Shown here piece after piece: positions 17,674-27,141 of a DNA stretch of 64,000 nucleotides (position 1 is the first letter of the stretch; the number at the start of each line of letters is the position of its first letter). The notes under the pieces were generated by a model. It was given only the letters and a program-made list of their open reading frames with translations, ran no database searches and had not been told where the DNA came from. The stretch covers positions 1-64,000 of the forward strand of contig DAIOEN010000014.1 of NCBI GenBank assembly GCA_036746235.1, read 5' to 3'. Made by a program: the position numbers and the translations under genes. Origin of the DNA: CALARM01 sp036746235. Its GTDB lineage: Bacteria; Vulcanimicrobiota; SpSt-956; JAKJGF01.

Positions 17674-20454
17674 GTGGAACAATATATATCTTTACGGGGT
17701 GCAAGACAGAATAATCTAAAAAATATAAATTTAGATCTCCCGAGAAATAAATTTATTGTCATAACAGGCGTAAGCGGTTCAGGTAAATCCAGCCTGGCTT
17801 TTGATACAATATTTGCAGAAGGTCAGAGGAGATTTATTTCATCCCTTTCTGTTTATGCCAGACAGTTTCTGGAAAAAATGGATAAGCCTGAGATAGATTC
17901 TATTTCAGGCATTCCCCCCTCTATAGCAATAGAACAGACAGAGCCTCCGAGAAATTCGCGATCCACTGTTGGTACAGCTACTGAAATAAATGATTATTTA
18001 CGCCTTCTATTTGCAAGAATCGGTAAAACTTATTGCCCATGGTGCAACAGAAAAATAGAAAAAGAAACAGTAGAACAGATCCTTGAAGAATTGTTCTTTT
18101 TACCGGAAGGAACAAAGATTCTTATAACTTTCCCTTATAGCATGGTCAACCATATGTCCCGGGAAGAACATCTTAATTATTTGCAATCCAGAGGCTATAT
18201 AAGGATGATGACTGACAGCGGGCCTGTAAAAATTGATGAAGTCACAGAATTCGGGGAATGTGCTATGATACTGCTGGATAGAGTGAAAATATCTAATAAA
18301 AACAGAGGCAGACTTGCAGATTCCCTGGAAACTGCCTGGAAAGAAGGAAAAGGCTATGTTGAAATAGTTATAGAAGACGGGGAAATCCTGAAATTCAGTA
18401 AATTCCTTCATTGTCCGTACTGTGACATAGATTTCCTTGAACCGTCACCACTGTTATTCTCTTTTAACAGCCCTTTCGGAGCCTGCCATGAGTGTCATGG
18501 TTTCGGCAATCTTCTGACTTTTGATACTTCTCTCGTTATTCCCGATGAAGGTAAAAGTCTTAGAGAGGGAGCAGTCATCCCGTGGACTACGGAAAAAGGA
18601 CGAAGATTCTTCAGAAGATATGAAGGAATACTGGAAAATTACGGTGTAAACACTGATATACCATACAGAGAGTTGACATCATGGCAGAAGGACATAATAT
18701 GGAACGGGAAAGGCAAATTCCCCGGAGTGGAAGGTTTTTTTGAAAAGGTGGAAGAAAAAAAATATAAACTCCACATAAGGGTTTTTTTAAGTAAATACAG
18801 AGGTGTGAAAATCTGTCCTGTCTGTAAAGGTAAAAGACTCAGAAAAGAAGCACTGTATGTCAGAATAGACGGTAAAGATATAGGAGATGTCTCCTCTCTG
18901 ACCGTTTCAGAATCTTTAACATTCTTTACTTCTCTTCATGAGAAATTAAATGAATATGATTACTCAGTAGCTCTTCTTATCTTAAAAGAAATACAGCAGA
19001 GACTCTCCTATCTTGTCAGTACAGGTCTTGATTACCTCACGCTGGACAGACTTACAAAAACTCTTTCTGCCGGTGAATATCAGAGGATTACCATTGCTAC
19101 ATGTCTTGGTTCAGGCCTTACCAATACCCTTTATGTACTGGATGAACCCAGTATAGGTCTTCATTCAAGGGATAATGACAGACTGATAGGAATATTTAAA
19201 AAATTGAGAGATCTCAAGAATACCGTAGTTGTAGTGGAACATGATCCGCAGATAATAAAGTCAGCCGATTATATAGTGGATATGGGGCCCGGACCGGGAA
19301 AACTGGGAGGTAAAGTAGTATTTGCCGGCCTGTGTGATGAATTACTCCTTAAGGAAAATAGTTCACTGACTGCAGAATATCTCAGGGGAAATAGAAATAT
19401 ACCATTTTATGGTAAAGATGATTTATTTTCTTCATATGTAATTGAAAAATATATAAAAGTGACAGGTGCATCGGAACATAATCTGAAAAACATAAATCTT
19501 ACCATACCTCTGAACAGCCTGGTCTGTGTTACAGGTGTTTCCGGTTCAGGTAAAAGTACCCTTATAGGAGATGTTCTGTTTCCTGCCATAAAAAGAGCTA
19601 AGGGAGATTTTTCTCTTCCCTGCGGACGGTATGACAGTCTTGAAGGTGCAGATAATATAGAAGATGTCCTTATGGTAGATCAATCTTCCATAGGTAAAAC
19701 TCCCCGGTCAAACCCTGTAACTTATATAAAGGCTTTTGATTATATCAGAAATATCTTCTCAAAACTTCCAGGAGCAAGGATAAAAGGATTAACACCGGGA
19801 CATTTTTCTTTCAATGTTTCAGGAGGAAGATGTGAAAAATGCGAGGGAAACGGTTATATAGAAGTAGAGATGCAGTTTATGGCAGATATGTTTGTACTCT
19901 GTGAGGAATGTAACGGTAAACGTTACCAGAAAAGGATTCTGGATATAAAATATAAAGGTAAAAACATTTCAGATGTCCTTCATCTTACAGTAGATGAAGG
20001 AATAGAGTTTTTTTCGTCTCATAGTTCCCCTGTAAAAAAGCTTAAAATCCTCCAGGAAACAGGCCTCGGTTATCTGCAATTAGGACAGGCGGCAAATACC
20101 CTTTCAGGAGGAGAAGCGCAGAGGTTGAAACTTGCCCTCCATCTTCTTAAATCCAGAGGAAAGGGTTCTCTATATATCTTTGATGAACCCACAACAGGCT
20201 TACATCTGGCAGATATTGAAAAATTGTTAGTCTCTATGAAAAAACTTATAGAAGAAGGGAATTCAGTTTTACTTATTGAACATAATATGGAAGTTATAAA
20301 GAATGCAGATTATATAATAGATCTCGGCCCGGAAGGAGGAGACAGGGGAGGAGAAATTATCGCAAAAGGCACGCCGGAAGAGATAATGAAAGAAGAACGA
20401 TCATATACAGGTAAATATCTTAAAGATTATTTATATGAGAGTAGTGAAGGGTGA
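17674..20454 (+). CDS. uvrA: UvrA-family excinuclease ATPase, divergent
   Basis: UvrA scans DNA for bulky lesions and loads UvrB in nucleotide excision repair. The 926-residue protein has both ABC halves: Walker A GVSGSGKSS (about 32-40) and GVSGSGKST, and the aspartate boxes LYVLDEPSIGLH and LYIFDEPTTGLH. It also has zinc modules (CPYC...CHECHG near 250-280; CEKCEGNGY...CEECNGK in the second half). The first signature is LSAGEYQR instead of LSGGE; the second is canonical LSGGEAQR. The N-terminal EQTEPPRNSRSTVG also departs from common UvrA (usually QKTTSxNPRSTVG), suggesting a paralogous subtype. The start is GTG 17674. The last residues (ESSEG) and the stop are read from a heptad array. uvrB and uvrC are not in the window. 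Confidence 0.9.
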   Translation: MEQYISLRGARQNNLKNINLDLPRNKFIVITGVSGSGKSSLAFDTIFAEGQRRFISSLSVYARQFLEKMDKPEIDSISGIPPSIAIEQTEPPRNSRSTVGTATEINDYLRLLFARIGKTYCPWCNRKIEKETVEQILEELFFLPEGTKILITFPYSMVNHMSREEHLNYLQSRGYIRMMTDSGPVKIDEVTEFGECAMILLDRVKISNKNRGRLADSLETAWKEGKGYVEIVIEDGEILKFSKFLHCPYCDIDFLEPSPLLFSFNSPFGACHECHGFGNLLTFDTSLVIPDEGKSLREGAVIPWTTEKGRRFFRRYEGILENYGVNTDIPYRELTSWQKDIIWNGKGKFPGVEGFFEKVEEKKYKLHIRVFLSKYRGVKICPVCKGKRLRKEALYVRIDGKDIGDVSSLTVSESLTFFTSLHEKLNEYDYSVALLILKEIQQRLSYLVSTGLDYLTLDRLTKTLSAGEYQRITIATCLGSGLTNTLYVLDEPSIGLHSRDNDRLIGIFKKLRDLKNTVVVVEHDPQIIKSADYIVDMGPGPGKLGGKVVFAGLCDELLLKENSSLTAEYLRGNRNIPFYGKDDLFSSYVIEKYIKVTGASEHNLKNINLTIPLNSLVCVTGVSGSGKSTLIGDVLFPAIKRAKGDFSLPCGRYDSLEGADNIEDVLMVDQSSIGKTPRSNPVTYIKAFDYIRNIFSKLPGARIKGLTPGHFSFNVSGGRCEKCEGNGYIEVEMQFMADMFVLCEECNGKRYQKRILDIKYKGKNISDVLHLTVDEGIEFFSSHSSPVKKLKILQETGLGYLQLGQAANTLSGGEAQRLKLALHLLKSRGKGSLYIFDEPTTGLHLADIEKLLVSMKKLIEEGNSVLLIEHNMEVIKNADYIIDLGPEGGDRGGEIIAKGTPEEIMKEERSYTGKYLKDYLYESSEG

Positions 20455-20465
20455 AGAGTGAATGG
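20443..20465 (+). repeat. Heptad array, GTGAAGG type, at the uvrA stop
   Basis: TAGTGAAGGGTGAAGAGTGA units begin inside the last codons of uvrA and contain its TGA stop, followed by further out-of-phase TGAs. Confidence 0.8.
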
Positions 20466-20536
20466 AGATAAGTTCTCATGTTTCGTTGTTACCACCCGGT
20501 CATGGCAGTTTATGTAATAATATAGAGGTGATAAAT

Positions 20537-21208
20537 ATGAGTAACAGTGATTTCTCTACAGATAAAAAAAACATGGGGGAGACTCCTAAAGGTTATTATA
20601 TTGCAATATTTATATTGCCTGTTCTGTGGCTGTTTATGAGTAATATACCACTCATCTATAATTATATGCAGGAAAAAGATATACTTTTTATATCGGTCAT
20701 AATTCTTCTCTTTTTTCTGGTTTTCATAAATGTCCTCTATAAGATACTATACGGTATAAAAACATCGGAAATCTTTGCTTCAGTAATAGTTACATTTACT
20801 ATACTCTTTTTTGGATCATCATTTATCGTAAGTATAAGATCCACCAGAAATTATGGCATGCTGGCAGGATGTGAGGCAAATATAAGCAATATTGCAGTTG
20901 CAGCGGAAAATTATGCAAAAGAGTATAACCAGTATCCTTCTGATCTTAATTCTTTGCTGAAAAGTGGTAAAAATGGCCCTTTTTTAAAAGAATTGCCTCA
21001 GTGCAATGCAAAAAGATATCATTACTGGCCCCTTCCTTACAGGGATAAATCTCCCAGTTACGGTTATATTATATCGGCTAAAAAAGATAATTATACTATA
21101 TGGTGTAACGGTTCCAGAATTCACAGCGGTGCCGGCCTGCCTTTAGGTGGCTGCTGGCCCCAGTATACACCTGATAAAGGACTTATGTTAGGAACAGCAA
21201 GAAAATAA
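20537..21208 (+). CDS. Membrane protein with pseudopilin-like C-terminal domain
   Basis: The ATG at 20537 follows GAGGTGAT and gives 223 residues; a longer frame from 20462 lacks a ribosome site. Three hydrophobic helices (about 20-110) are followed by an extracytoplasmic domain. It begins CEANISNIAVAAENYAKEYN, then YPSDLNSLLKSGK and FLKELPQC, and ends with YGYIISAKKDNYTIWCNGSRIH. This resembles the globular part of type II secretion pseudopilins, whose N-terminal helix contains NIxxAxExYxxxxxxYP. No GFxxxE prepilin cleavage site is present, so it is not a classical pilin. Its function is unknown. Confidence 0.65.
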   Translation: MSNSDFSTDKKNMGETPKGYYIAIFILPVLWLFMSNIPLIYNYMQEKDILFISVIILLFFLVFINVLYKILYGIKTSEIFASVIVTFTILFFGSSFIVSIRSTRNYGMLAGCEANISNIAVAAENYAKEYNQYPSDLNSLLKSGKNGPFLKELPQCNAKRYHYWPLPYRDKSPSYGYIISAKKDNYTIWCNGSRIHSGAGLPLGGCWPQYTPDKGLMLGTARK

Positions 21209-21245
21209 TAGGACAAATTTAATGAGACCCGTTACGCGTTATGAT

Positions 21246-23045
21246 TTATTCTTTTGCCCCATTTTGTTTGAGCAGTTCTCTCATCTCTCCTGTACCTGCT
21301 ACCTTGAGAGGAGTTTCTCCGTTTTTGTCTTTACCATTTATATCTGAACCGCTTTTAATTAGAAATTCAGCCATTTTTATATGACCGTTTGCAGATGCCA
21401 CATGTAAAGGGGTAAAACCAATATTATTTTTTATGTTTACATCTGCCCCTGATTTAACAAGAGTTTTTGCTATATCTACATTGCCAAATCTTGCCGCTAT
21501 ATGTAAAGGAGTATTACCTTCATTGTTCTTTATGTTTACATCTGCCCCTCTGAGTGTAAGAATTTTAATAGAATTCATAGTGTCTGATATAGTAGATAGA
21601 TGTAATGGCGTATTCCCAAGATTATCTTTTATATTAAGATTGATTTCTTTAGCCTGAGGGTCTATTAGTGTAGCCCTTAAAAAACATTCTTTTGCTTCTT
21701 TGCTCTTGCCTTTCTTCATATTATTCAGAACAAGTCCTTTTTCAAATAAAGCGGGAGCATAATCCGGATTTATCTCCAGTGCTTTATTGTAAAATTCAAG
21801 AGCTTCAGAGAATTTTCCCTGTGAGTATAATTCGCTTCCTTTCATATATAGTTCCTTATAGTTTTCGGAAGGCGGCGATACAGTTGTCTGACCGGAAAGA
21901 GCTTTCTGTGTGTCCTGTATTTTAATCTGAATTTTAGGAAAATCAGGATCTATGGCACCTGCTTTATTATAACATTCAAGAGCTTTATCATATTGTCCGG
22001 TTTTTGCCAGTATATCTCCTTTAATATCCCATGCCAGAACAGAGTCAGGAGAGATTTCTGTAACCATGTCTATACACTTATAGGCTTCTTCCGGGTTGCC
22101 TTTAATAATAAGAGATATCCCTTTTTTAAGAAGAGCCTTTGAGTTGTTCGGTTCTATTGCTAAAACTTTATCATAACATTTTATGGCTTCATCCAGATTT
22201 TTTTGATTGAAGAAATCTTCTCCCTGCTGCAAAAGCTTTTCTGTCGATGGTGTTTCCAGGGCAGCAAGGTTTTTTTCAGCCTCTGCTTTTTTAGATTTTG
22301 CATTACTGTTATCAGGTTTTATGGCAAGGATTTTATTGTAATATTCAATAGCTTCTTTATATTTTTCCTGTGCAAAAAGAACATTACCTTTTCCGTAAAG
22401 GGCTTCTATGTTTTTGGGATTAACTGCTAAAACTTTATCATAACACTCGATTGCCTTATCATATTTTCCCTCTTTCGCCAGTGCATCCCCTTTTTTAACA
22501 GTGGCTGTTTCATTCCCGGGTTCAAGTATAAGAGCTTTCTCGTAATAACTGAGAGCCTCTTCATATTTTCCCTGGTTATATGCAGCTATACCTTTATCTA
22601 TGAGGCTTTTTACCGATTTCTGAGTATCCAGGGCAGCCTGTGCCTGCTCTTTCTTTGTTTTAGCTCCAGAATGTTTCGGATCCAATGACAGAACCTTATC
22701 GAAACATACAATTGCACCGTTGTAATTCTTCATCATAAAAAGAGCAGAACCTTTGTTATACCATGCTGTTGTATAACCGGGATTGATTGATAGAGCCTTT
22801 TCAAAATATTTAATCGCCTCTTCATATTTCTTTAACTTGTAATAGGCAAGTCCTTTATTATTCCAGATTTGATAGGAGTCTTCGCTTAATTTTAAAGCTT
22901 TATCAAAACAGGTAATTGCTTCTTCATATTTACCTTTATCATATAATTCAAGTCCCTTTTTATTAAGTTCTTCCACTGTTTCCTGAGATAGAGTCATGGA
23001 AAAAGTCAGTAAAAAAAACATTAATATACACAGTAATTTTTTCAT
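21246..23045 (-). CDS. Exported TPR-ankyrin protein (paralogue 1)
   Basis: The 599-residue form starting at ATG 23045 has a signal peptide (MKKLLCILMFFLLTF, cleavage near TLS-QE) and a GGGGGA ribosome site; the longer frame to 23072 would overlap the previous gene. About ten TPR units (residues 20-430; GKYEEAIxCFDKAL) are followed by four ankyrin repeats (about 470-595; GNTPLHIAARFGN, ADVNIKNNEG). Such scaffolds bind other proteins, and the signal peptide places it outside the cytoplasm. It is the last gene of the operon with the kinase at 29523. Its N-terminal 60 residues are near-identical in pattern to the next two genes, showing recent tandem duplication. Confidence 0.85.
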   Translation of the reverse strand: MKKLLCILMFFLLTFSMTLSQETVEELNKKGLELYDKGKYEEAITCFDKALKLSEDSYQIWNNKGLAYYKLKKYEEAIKYFEKALSINPGYTTAWYNKGSALFMMKNYNGAIVCFDKVLSLDPKHSGAKTKKEQAQAALDTQKSVKSLIDKGIAAYNQGKYEEALSYYEKALILEPGNETATVKKGDALAKEGKYDKAIECYDKVLAVNPKNIEALYGKGNVLFAQEKYKEAIEYYNKILAIKPDNSNAKSKKAEAEKNLAALETPSTEKLLQQGEDFFNQKNLDEAIKCYDKVLAIEPNNSKALLKKGISLIIKGNPEEAYKCIDMVTEISPDSVLAWDIKGDILAKTGQYDKALECYNKAGAIDPDFPKIQIKIQDTQKALSGQTTVSPPSENYKELYMKGSELYSQGKFSEALEFYNKALEINPDYAPALFEKGLVLNNMKKGKSKEAKECFLRATLIDPQAKEINLNIKDNLGNTPLHLSTISDTMNSIKILTLRGADVNIKNNEGNTPLHIAARFGNVDIAKTLVKSGADVNIKNNIGFTPLHVASANGHIKMAEFLIKSGSDINGKDKNGETPLKVAGTGEMRELLKQNGAKE

Positions 23046-23055
23046 AAACGTCCCC

Positions 23056-24993
23056 CTATTCTTTCGCACCATATTTCTTTAATACTTCTGCCGCTTCAGG
23101 TTTGTCATTGTTTATGGTTATGTCCAGTGGAGTAATACCACTGTCAGTTTTTGCATTTACATCTGCTCCCTGTTTCAGTAATAATTCCACTGTATCTTTA
23201 TAACCTCCGAAGGCTGCATCATGAAGTGGTGTAAAACCGTTATTATCTTTTACATTTATGTTAGCACCTTTAGACAGGAGTAATTCTATTATATTAGTTT
23301 TTCCGTAAAATCCTGCTCTGTGTAAAGGAGTTTTACCTTCACAATCCTTTGCATTTATATCGGCACCTTTCATTATGAGTAAATCTGCAATACTTTTATA
23401 ACCATAGCAGGAAGCAAGATGTAATGGCGTCTCTCCGCTGTCGTTTTTATCATTTACCATTGCTCCTTTTGATATGAGTAGATTGATAATATCTTCTGAT
23501 TTACTGCATATAGCCATATATAAAGGGCTTTTTCCCTCGTTATTTCTGATATTTATATCTGCACCTTTATCCAGCAGAAGCTCCACTATGGCCTTATTTC
23601 CATATTCGGCTGCTATATGTAATGCGCTTTTCCCGTCATTATTTTTGATATTCACATCGGTAGTTTTTGATATTATTTCCCTCACCGACATTATATCAAA
23701 ATCACCGAAAATCAAATGTACCGGTATATTTCCATCCTTATCTTTCACATTTACCTCTGCCCCTTTTGCCATAAGTTTTGTTACTGTTTCTTTATTACAG
23801 GCAAATAGTGCTACAATTAAAGGGGTTTTACCGTTCAGTGCCTCCAAATTTACCTCTGCCCCTTTTGATAGAAGCATATCTAATGCATCGGGTTCATTTC
23901 TTGATGCAAGATAGAGTAAAGGAGTATATCCGTCTTTATCTGTTACATTCACATCAGCATGCTTTGATAAAAGAAGGGATATTATTTCCTTTCCGCTTCT
24001 TTCGCATGCCACTGATAAAGGTGTCTGATTCTCTTTTGTTTTCACATTTATATCGCATCCGGCAGAAATAAGTGCTTTCGTCAGTTCTTTATCATCTAGG
24101 TATACAGCCCAGAGCAGAGGGGTTCTTCCTCCAAGATCCTTAATTTCTATATCTATACCTTTCAGAGTCGGATTATCTCTCAATATTTTATAAATATAAC
24201 CTTCTCCTTCTCTGTATTTCTGTGTTATTCCATAGTTATACAGAGAAAGGGCTTTGTTGAACATGGCAGGTATATAGTCAGGTTTAGTTTCCATAGATTT
24301 ATCATAACATGTGACTGCTTCTTCATATTTTCCCTGTGAATACAGACTGTTTCCTTTTTTGTACATTGCTTCATAGGGTTCTACTTTTTCGAGCTTACCG
24401 AGAGCTTTTTGAGCTTCTTCTTTTTTCAGTCTTGCCTGTTCATAGGAGGAATTAATGGCAAGAACTTTGTTGAAATATTCAATGGCTTCTACATATTTTC
24501 CCTGAAGATATAGCTCATTTCCCTTTTTAAATAATTCTTCCGCCTGATTTTTTCTTTTTTCCTGTCCTTCCAGAGCTTTTTTTGCATCTTCCAGTCTGGT
24601 TTTTGCATTTTTATTATCAGGATTGAGTTCCAGAACTTTCTTGAAACATTCTACAGATTCCCTGAATTTTTCCATATTATAAAGAGCCATAGCCTTGTTA
24701 TACATAGCTTTATAATATTTATTGTTAGCTTTCAGGGCTTCATCAAAACATTTTATGGCATCATTATATTTTTCCAGCCTGAAGAGAGCCATACCTTTAT
24801 TATTCCATACCGGTGCAGCATCGGGGGAAAGATTTAAAGCACGATCGAAATATTCGATAGCCTTTTCATATTTACCGCTGTCATATAATTTTAATCCTTC
24901 TTTATTGAGACTTTCTACTGTATCCTGTGATAAGGCAACAGAGACAGTAAGAAAAAGAAATACTATAATTGCCGGAAGATGTCTGCTGTACAT
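23056..24993 (-). CDS. Exported TPR-ankyrin protein (paralogue 2)
   Basis: 645 residues: signal peptide (1-about 22, VALS-QD), about five or six TPR units (25-255), then about eleven ankyrin repeats (265-640). The ankyrin consensus DGYTPLLYLASRNEPDALDM and GADINxKxxxGxTPLH is well kept. GGGAGG precedes the ATG. There is a 10-base gap to paralogue 1 and 17 bases to paralogue 3. The ankyrin block is longer than in paralogue 1 and the TPR block shorter, so the three members trade repeat types. No enzymatic motif is seen. Confidence 0.87.
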   Translation of the reverse strand: MYSRHLPAIIVFLFLTVSVALSQDTVESLNKEGLKLYDSGKYEKAIEYFDRALNLSPDAAPVWNNKGMALFRLEKYNDAIKCFDEALKANNKYYKAMYNKAMALYNMEKFRESVECFKKVLELNPDNKNAKTRLEDAKKALEGQEKRKNQAEELFKKGNELYLQGKYVEAIEYFNKVLAINSSYEQARLKKEEAQKALGKLEKVEPYEAMYKKGNSLYSQGKYEEAVTCYDKSMETKPDYIPAMFNKALSLYNYGITQKYREGEGYIYKILRDNPTLKGIDIEIKDLGGRTPLLWAVYLDDKELTKALISAGCDINVKTKENQTPLSVACERSGKEIISLLLSKHADVNVTDKDGYTPLLYLASRNEPDALDMLLSKGAEVNLEALNGKTPLIVALFACNKETVTKLMAKGAEVNVKDKDGNIPVHLIFGDFDIMSVREIISKTTDVNIKNNDGKSALHIAAEYGNKAIVELLLDKGADINIRNNEGKSPLYMAICSKSEDIINLLISKGAMVNDKNDSGETPLHLASCYGYKSIADLLIMKGADINAKDCEGKTPLHRAGFYGKTNIIELLLSKGANINVKDNNGFTPLHDAAFGGYKDTVELLLKQGADVNAKTDSGITPLDITINNDKPEAAEVLKKYGAKE

Positions 24994-25010
24994 TTTGTCT
25001 GTCCTCCCTG

Positions 25011-27092
25011 TTAATTCTTTTCTGAAGCGTATTTTTCAATCAATTCAGCCATTTTTTCCTTCTGATAGCTTTGTGCAATACCGAGAGGTGTTAAACCGCT
25101 GTTATTTTTGGCATTTACATCTGCACCTTTTGACAGAAGCAACACGGCTATATCCGTATATTCTGTATAGGCTGCATAATGTAAAGGAGTTTCACCATTT
25201 TTATCTCTGGCATTAATATCTGCACCTTTTGATAAAAGTAAGGTTACTGCATCCGGTGCATCATTGTAAGCTGCAGTATGGAGTGGTGTTGACCCATCAT
25301 TATCTTTACTGTTTACGTCTGCTCCTTTAGAGATGAGTATTGCTGCCGTATCTGTTATATTTTCCTCTGCAGCCCATTGAAGCGGTGTTGCCCCGTTATT
25401 ATCTCTATCATTAACAGTAAGCCCTTTATTTATAAGAACTTCTATTAAAGGAATAATATTTTTATATGATGCCCAGTGTAAAGGATTTCCACCATACTTA
25501 TCGTCTTTAACATTAATATCCGCACCACCTGCTACAAGTGACATTGATATTTCTTTTAATCTATTGTCCAGGGCATATTGTAAAGGCGTTTTACCATCAT
25601 TATCTTTTACATTTACATCTGCCCCTTTTGCTATAAGTAATTCAGGTATCCCTTTCATTACATCTTTTGACACACAATGCAATGGTGTTTTGCCATTACT
25701 GTCTGTAACCCTTACATCTGCTCCTTTGTCTATGAGTAATTCTGTCAATTCTTTGTTATTATTAAGTAAAGCATAAAAAAGTGGTGTTTTGCTGTTATTA
25801 TCTTTAATGTTAAGAATTGCCCCTTTGTTTATAAGTAATTTTGCTTCATTATCAAACTTGTGTTCAAGAGCATAGTGCAAAGGAGTTTTCCCTTTATTAT
25901 CTATAGCATTGATGTCAATTTTCTTTTCTATAAGGGTTTTTACAATTCCAATATAACTGTTAGAGCGTTTCAATGCACAGTGTAACAGATTCTCTCCGCT
26001 ATTGTTTTTTGTATTTATGTCAGATCCTCTGGCTATAAGTATATCTGATATTTCTTTATTATTACATATAATAGCAACGGCCAGAGGAGTATTGCCTGCA
26101 GATGTTCTGGCATTAATATTTGCTCCTTTGTCTATAAGTAATTCTATCAGGTTTTTATTATCTTTGAATGCAACCAGAAGGTTTAAGGGTGTAAAGCCAT
26201 TGCCATTTTCAAGATTAATATCCAGACCTTTCAGATCAGGAGAAGCCTTAATACTTATATCCAGATATCGCTTCCCTTCATAAGGATATCCATTATCCCA
26301 ATAGAGATATGCTTCGTTCTTGAAATCAATGGAATAAGAAGTGAGGCCTCTCCCAAACCAGGCAGCACTGCAGTCAGGGTTTTCGTTTATACATTTATCG
26401 AACCATTCCCTGGCTTTATCATATTCTCCCAGTTTATAAAAGCTATTTCCTCTGCTACATGTTTCGTCAACTGTATTTTTTTCCGATGATTTTGAAAGAG
26501 CATTTATAGCTTCTTCTCTTTTTTGTTTTGCCTGTTCATAGGAAGAATTACGTTTCAGAACTTCGTCAAAACATTTAATAGCCTCTTCGTATTTCCCTGC
26601 AAGATATAAATCATTTCCCTTCTGGAAGAGTGTTTCTGCTTCTTTATAGTTTTTATCTTTTTTTTCTATAGCTTTTCTGGCTTCTTCTATTTTATTTTTT
26701 GCATTTTTATGTTTCGGATTAATTTTCAGAACCATTTCAAAAGTCTTTATAGCTTCTCCGTAATTTTCCATATTATAGAATGTCATGCCTTTATTATATA
26801 TAGCCTTATCGTAATTTTTGTCCAGTTTTATGGCTTTATCAAAACAGTCCATTGCATCACTGTATTTCCCAAGTTTATATAAGGCAAGTCCTTTATTGTT
26901 CCACACAGGAACTGCTCCCGGTGAAATAGTTAATGCTTTGTCAAAATAACCTATAGCTTCTTCGTAGTTACCTGAATCATAGGCATTCAGACCTTTTCTA
27001 TTAAGAGTTTCCAGACTTTCCTGAGATAAAACCATTGAAACACTAAAAAAAAGGCATAATAAAACTGTGACAGAGTAGATTTTTAATGACAT
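25011..27092 (-). CDS. Exported TPR-ankyrin protein (paralogue 3)
   Basis: 693 residues: signal peptide (cleavage near VLS-QE), about six TPR units (25-270), then about twelve ankyrin repeats (290-685; NGFTPLNLLVAFKD, GADVNAKNNSGLTPLG). A perfect AAGGAGG precedes the ATG. It lies 49 bases after the kinase gene and 17 bases before paralogue 2, all on the minus strand. The shared opening (TLNRKGLNAYDSGNYEEAIGYFDKAL) marks a triplicated family. It probably works outside the membrane, possibly as ligand or partner of the kinase's own extracytoplasmic TPR domain (inference from operon order). Confidence 0.87.
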   Translation of the reverse strand: MSLKIYSVTVLLCLFFSVSMVLSQESLETLNRKGLNAYDSGNYEEAIGYFDKALTISPGAVPVWNNKGLALYKLGKYSDAMDCFDKAIKLDKNYDKAIYNKGMTFYNMENYGEAIKTFEMVLKINPKHKNAKNKIEEARKAIEKKDKNYKEAETLFQKGNDLYLAGKYEEAIKCFDEVLKRNSSYEQAKQKREEAINALSKSSEKNTVDETCSRGNSFYKLGEYDKAREWFDKCINENPDCSAAWFGRGLTSYSIDFKNEAYLYWDNGYPYEGKRYLDISIKASPDLKGLDINLENGNGFTPLNLLVAFKDNKNLIELLIDKGANINARTSAGNTPLAVAIICNNKEISDILIARGSDINTKNNSGENLLHCALKRSNSYIGIVKTLIEKKIDINAIDNKGKTPLHYALEHKFDNEAKLLINKGAILNIKDNNSKTPLFYALLNNNKELTELLIDKGADVRVTDSNGKTPLHCVSKDVMKGIPELLIAKGADVNVKDNDGKTPLQYALDNRLKEISMSLVAGGADINVKDDKYGGNPLHWASYKNIIPLIEVLINKGLTVNDRDNNGATPLQWAAEENITDTAAILISKGADVNSKDNDGSTPLHTAAYNDAPDAVTLLLSKGADINARDKNGETPLHYAAYTEYTDIAVLLLSKGADVNAKNNSGLTPLGIAQSYQKEKMAELIEKYASEKN

Positions 27093-27141
27093 AAAATTAA
27101 CCTCCTTGATAAATTAAATTTATTTCTCCTGAATTTATTCG

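Noticed and set aside
20462..20536. Upstream start of the pseudopilin-like protein
   Set aside because: It starts within a heptad unit; ATG 20537 has GAGGTGAT.
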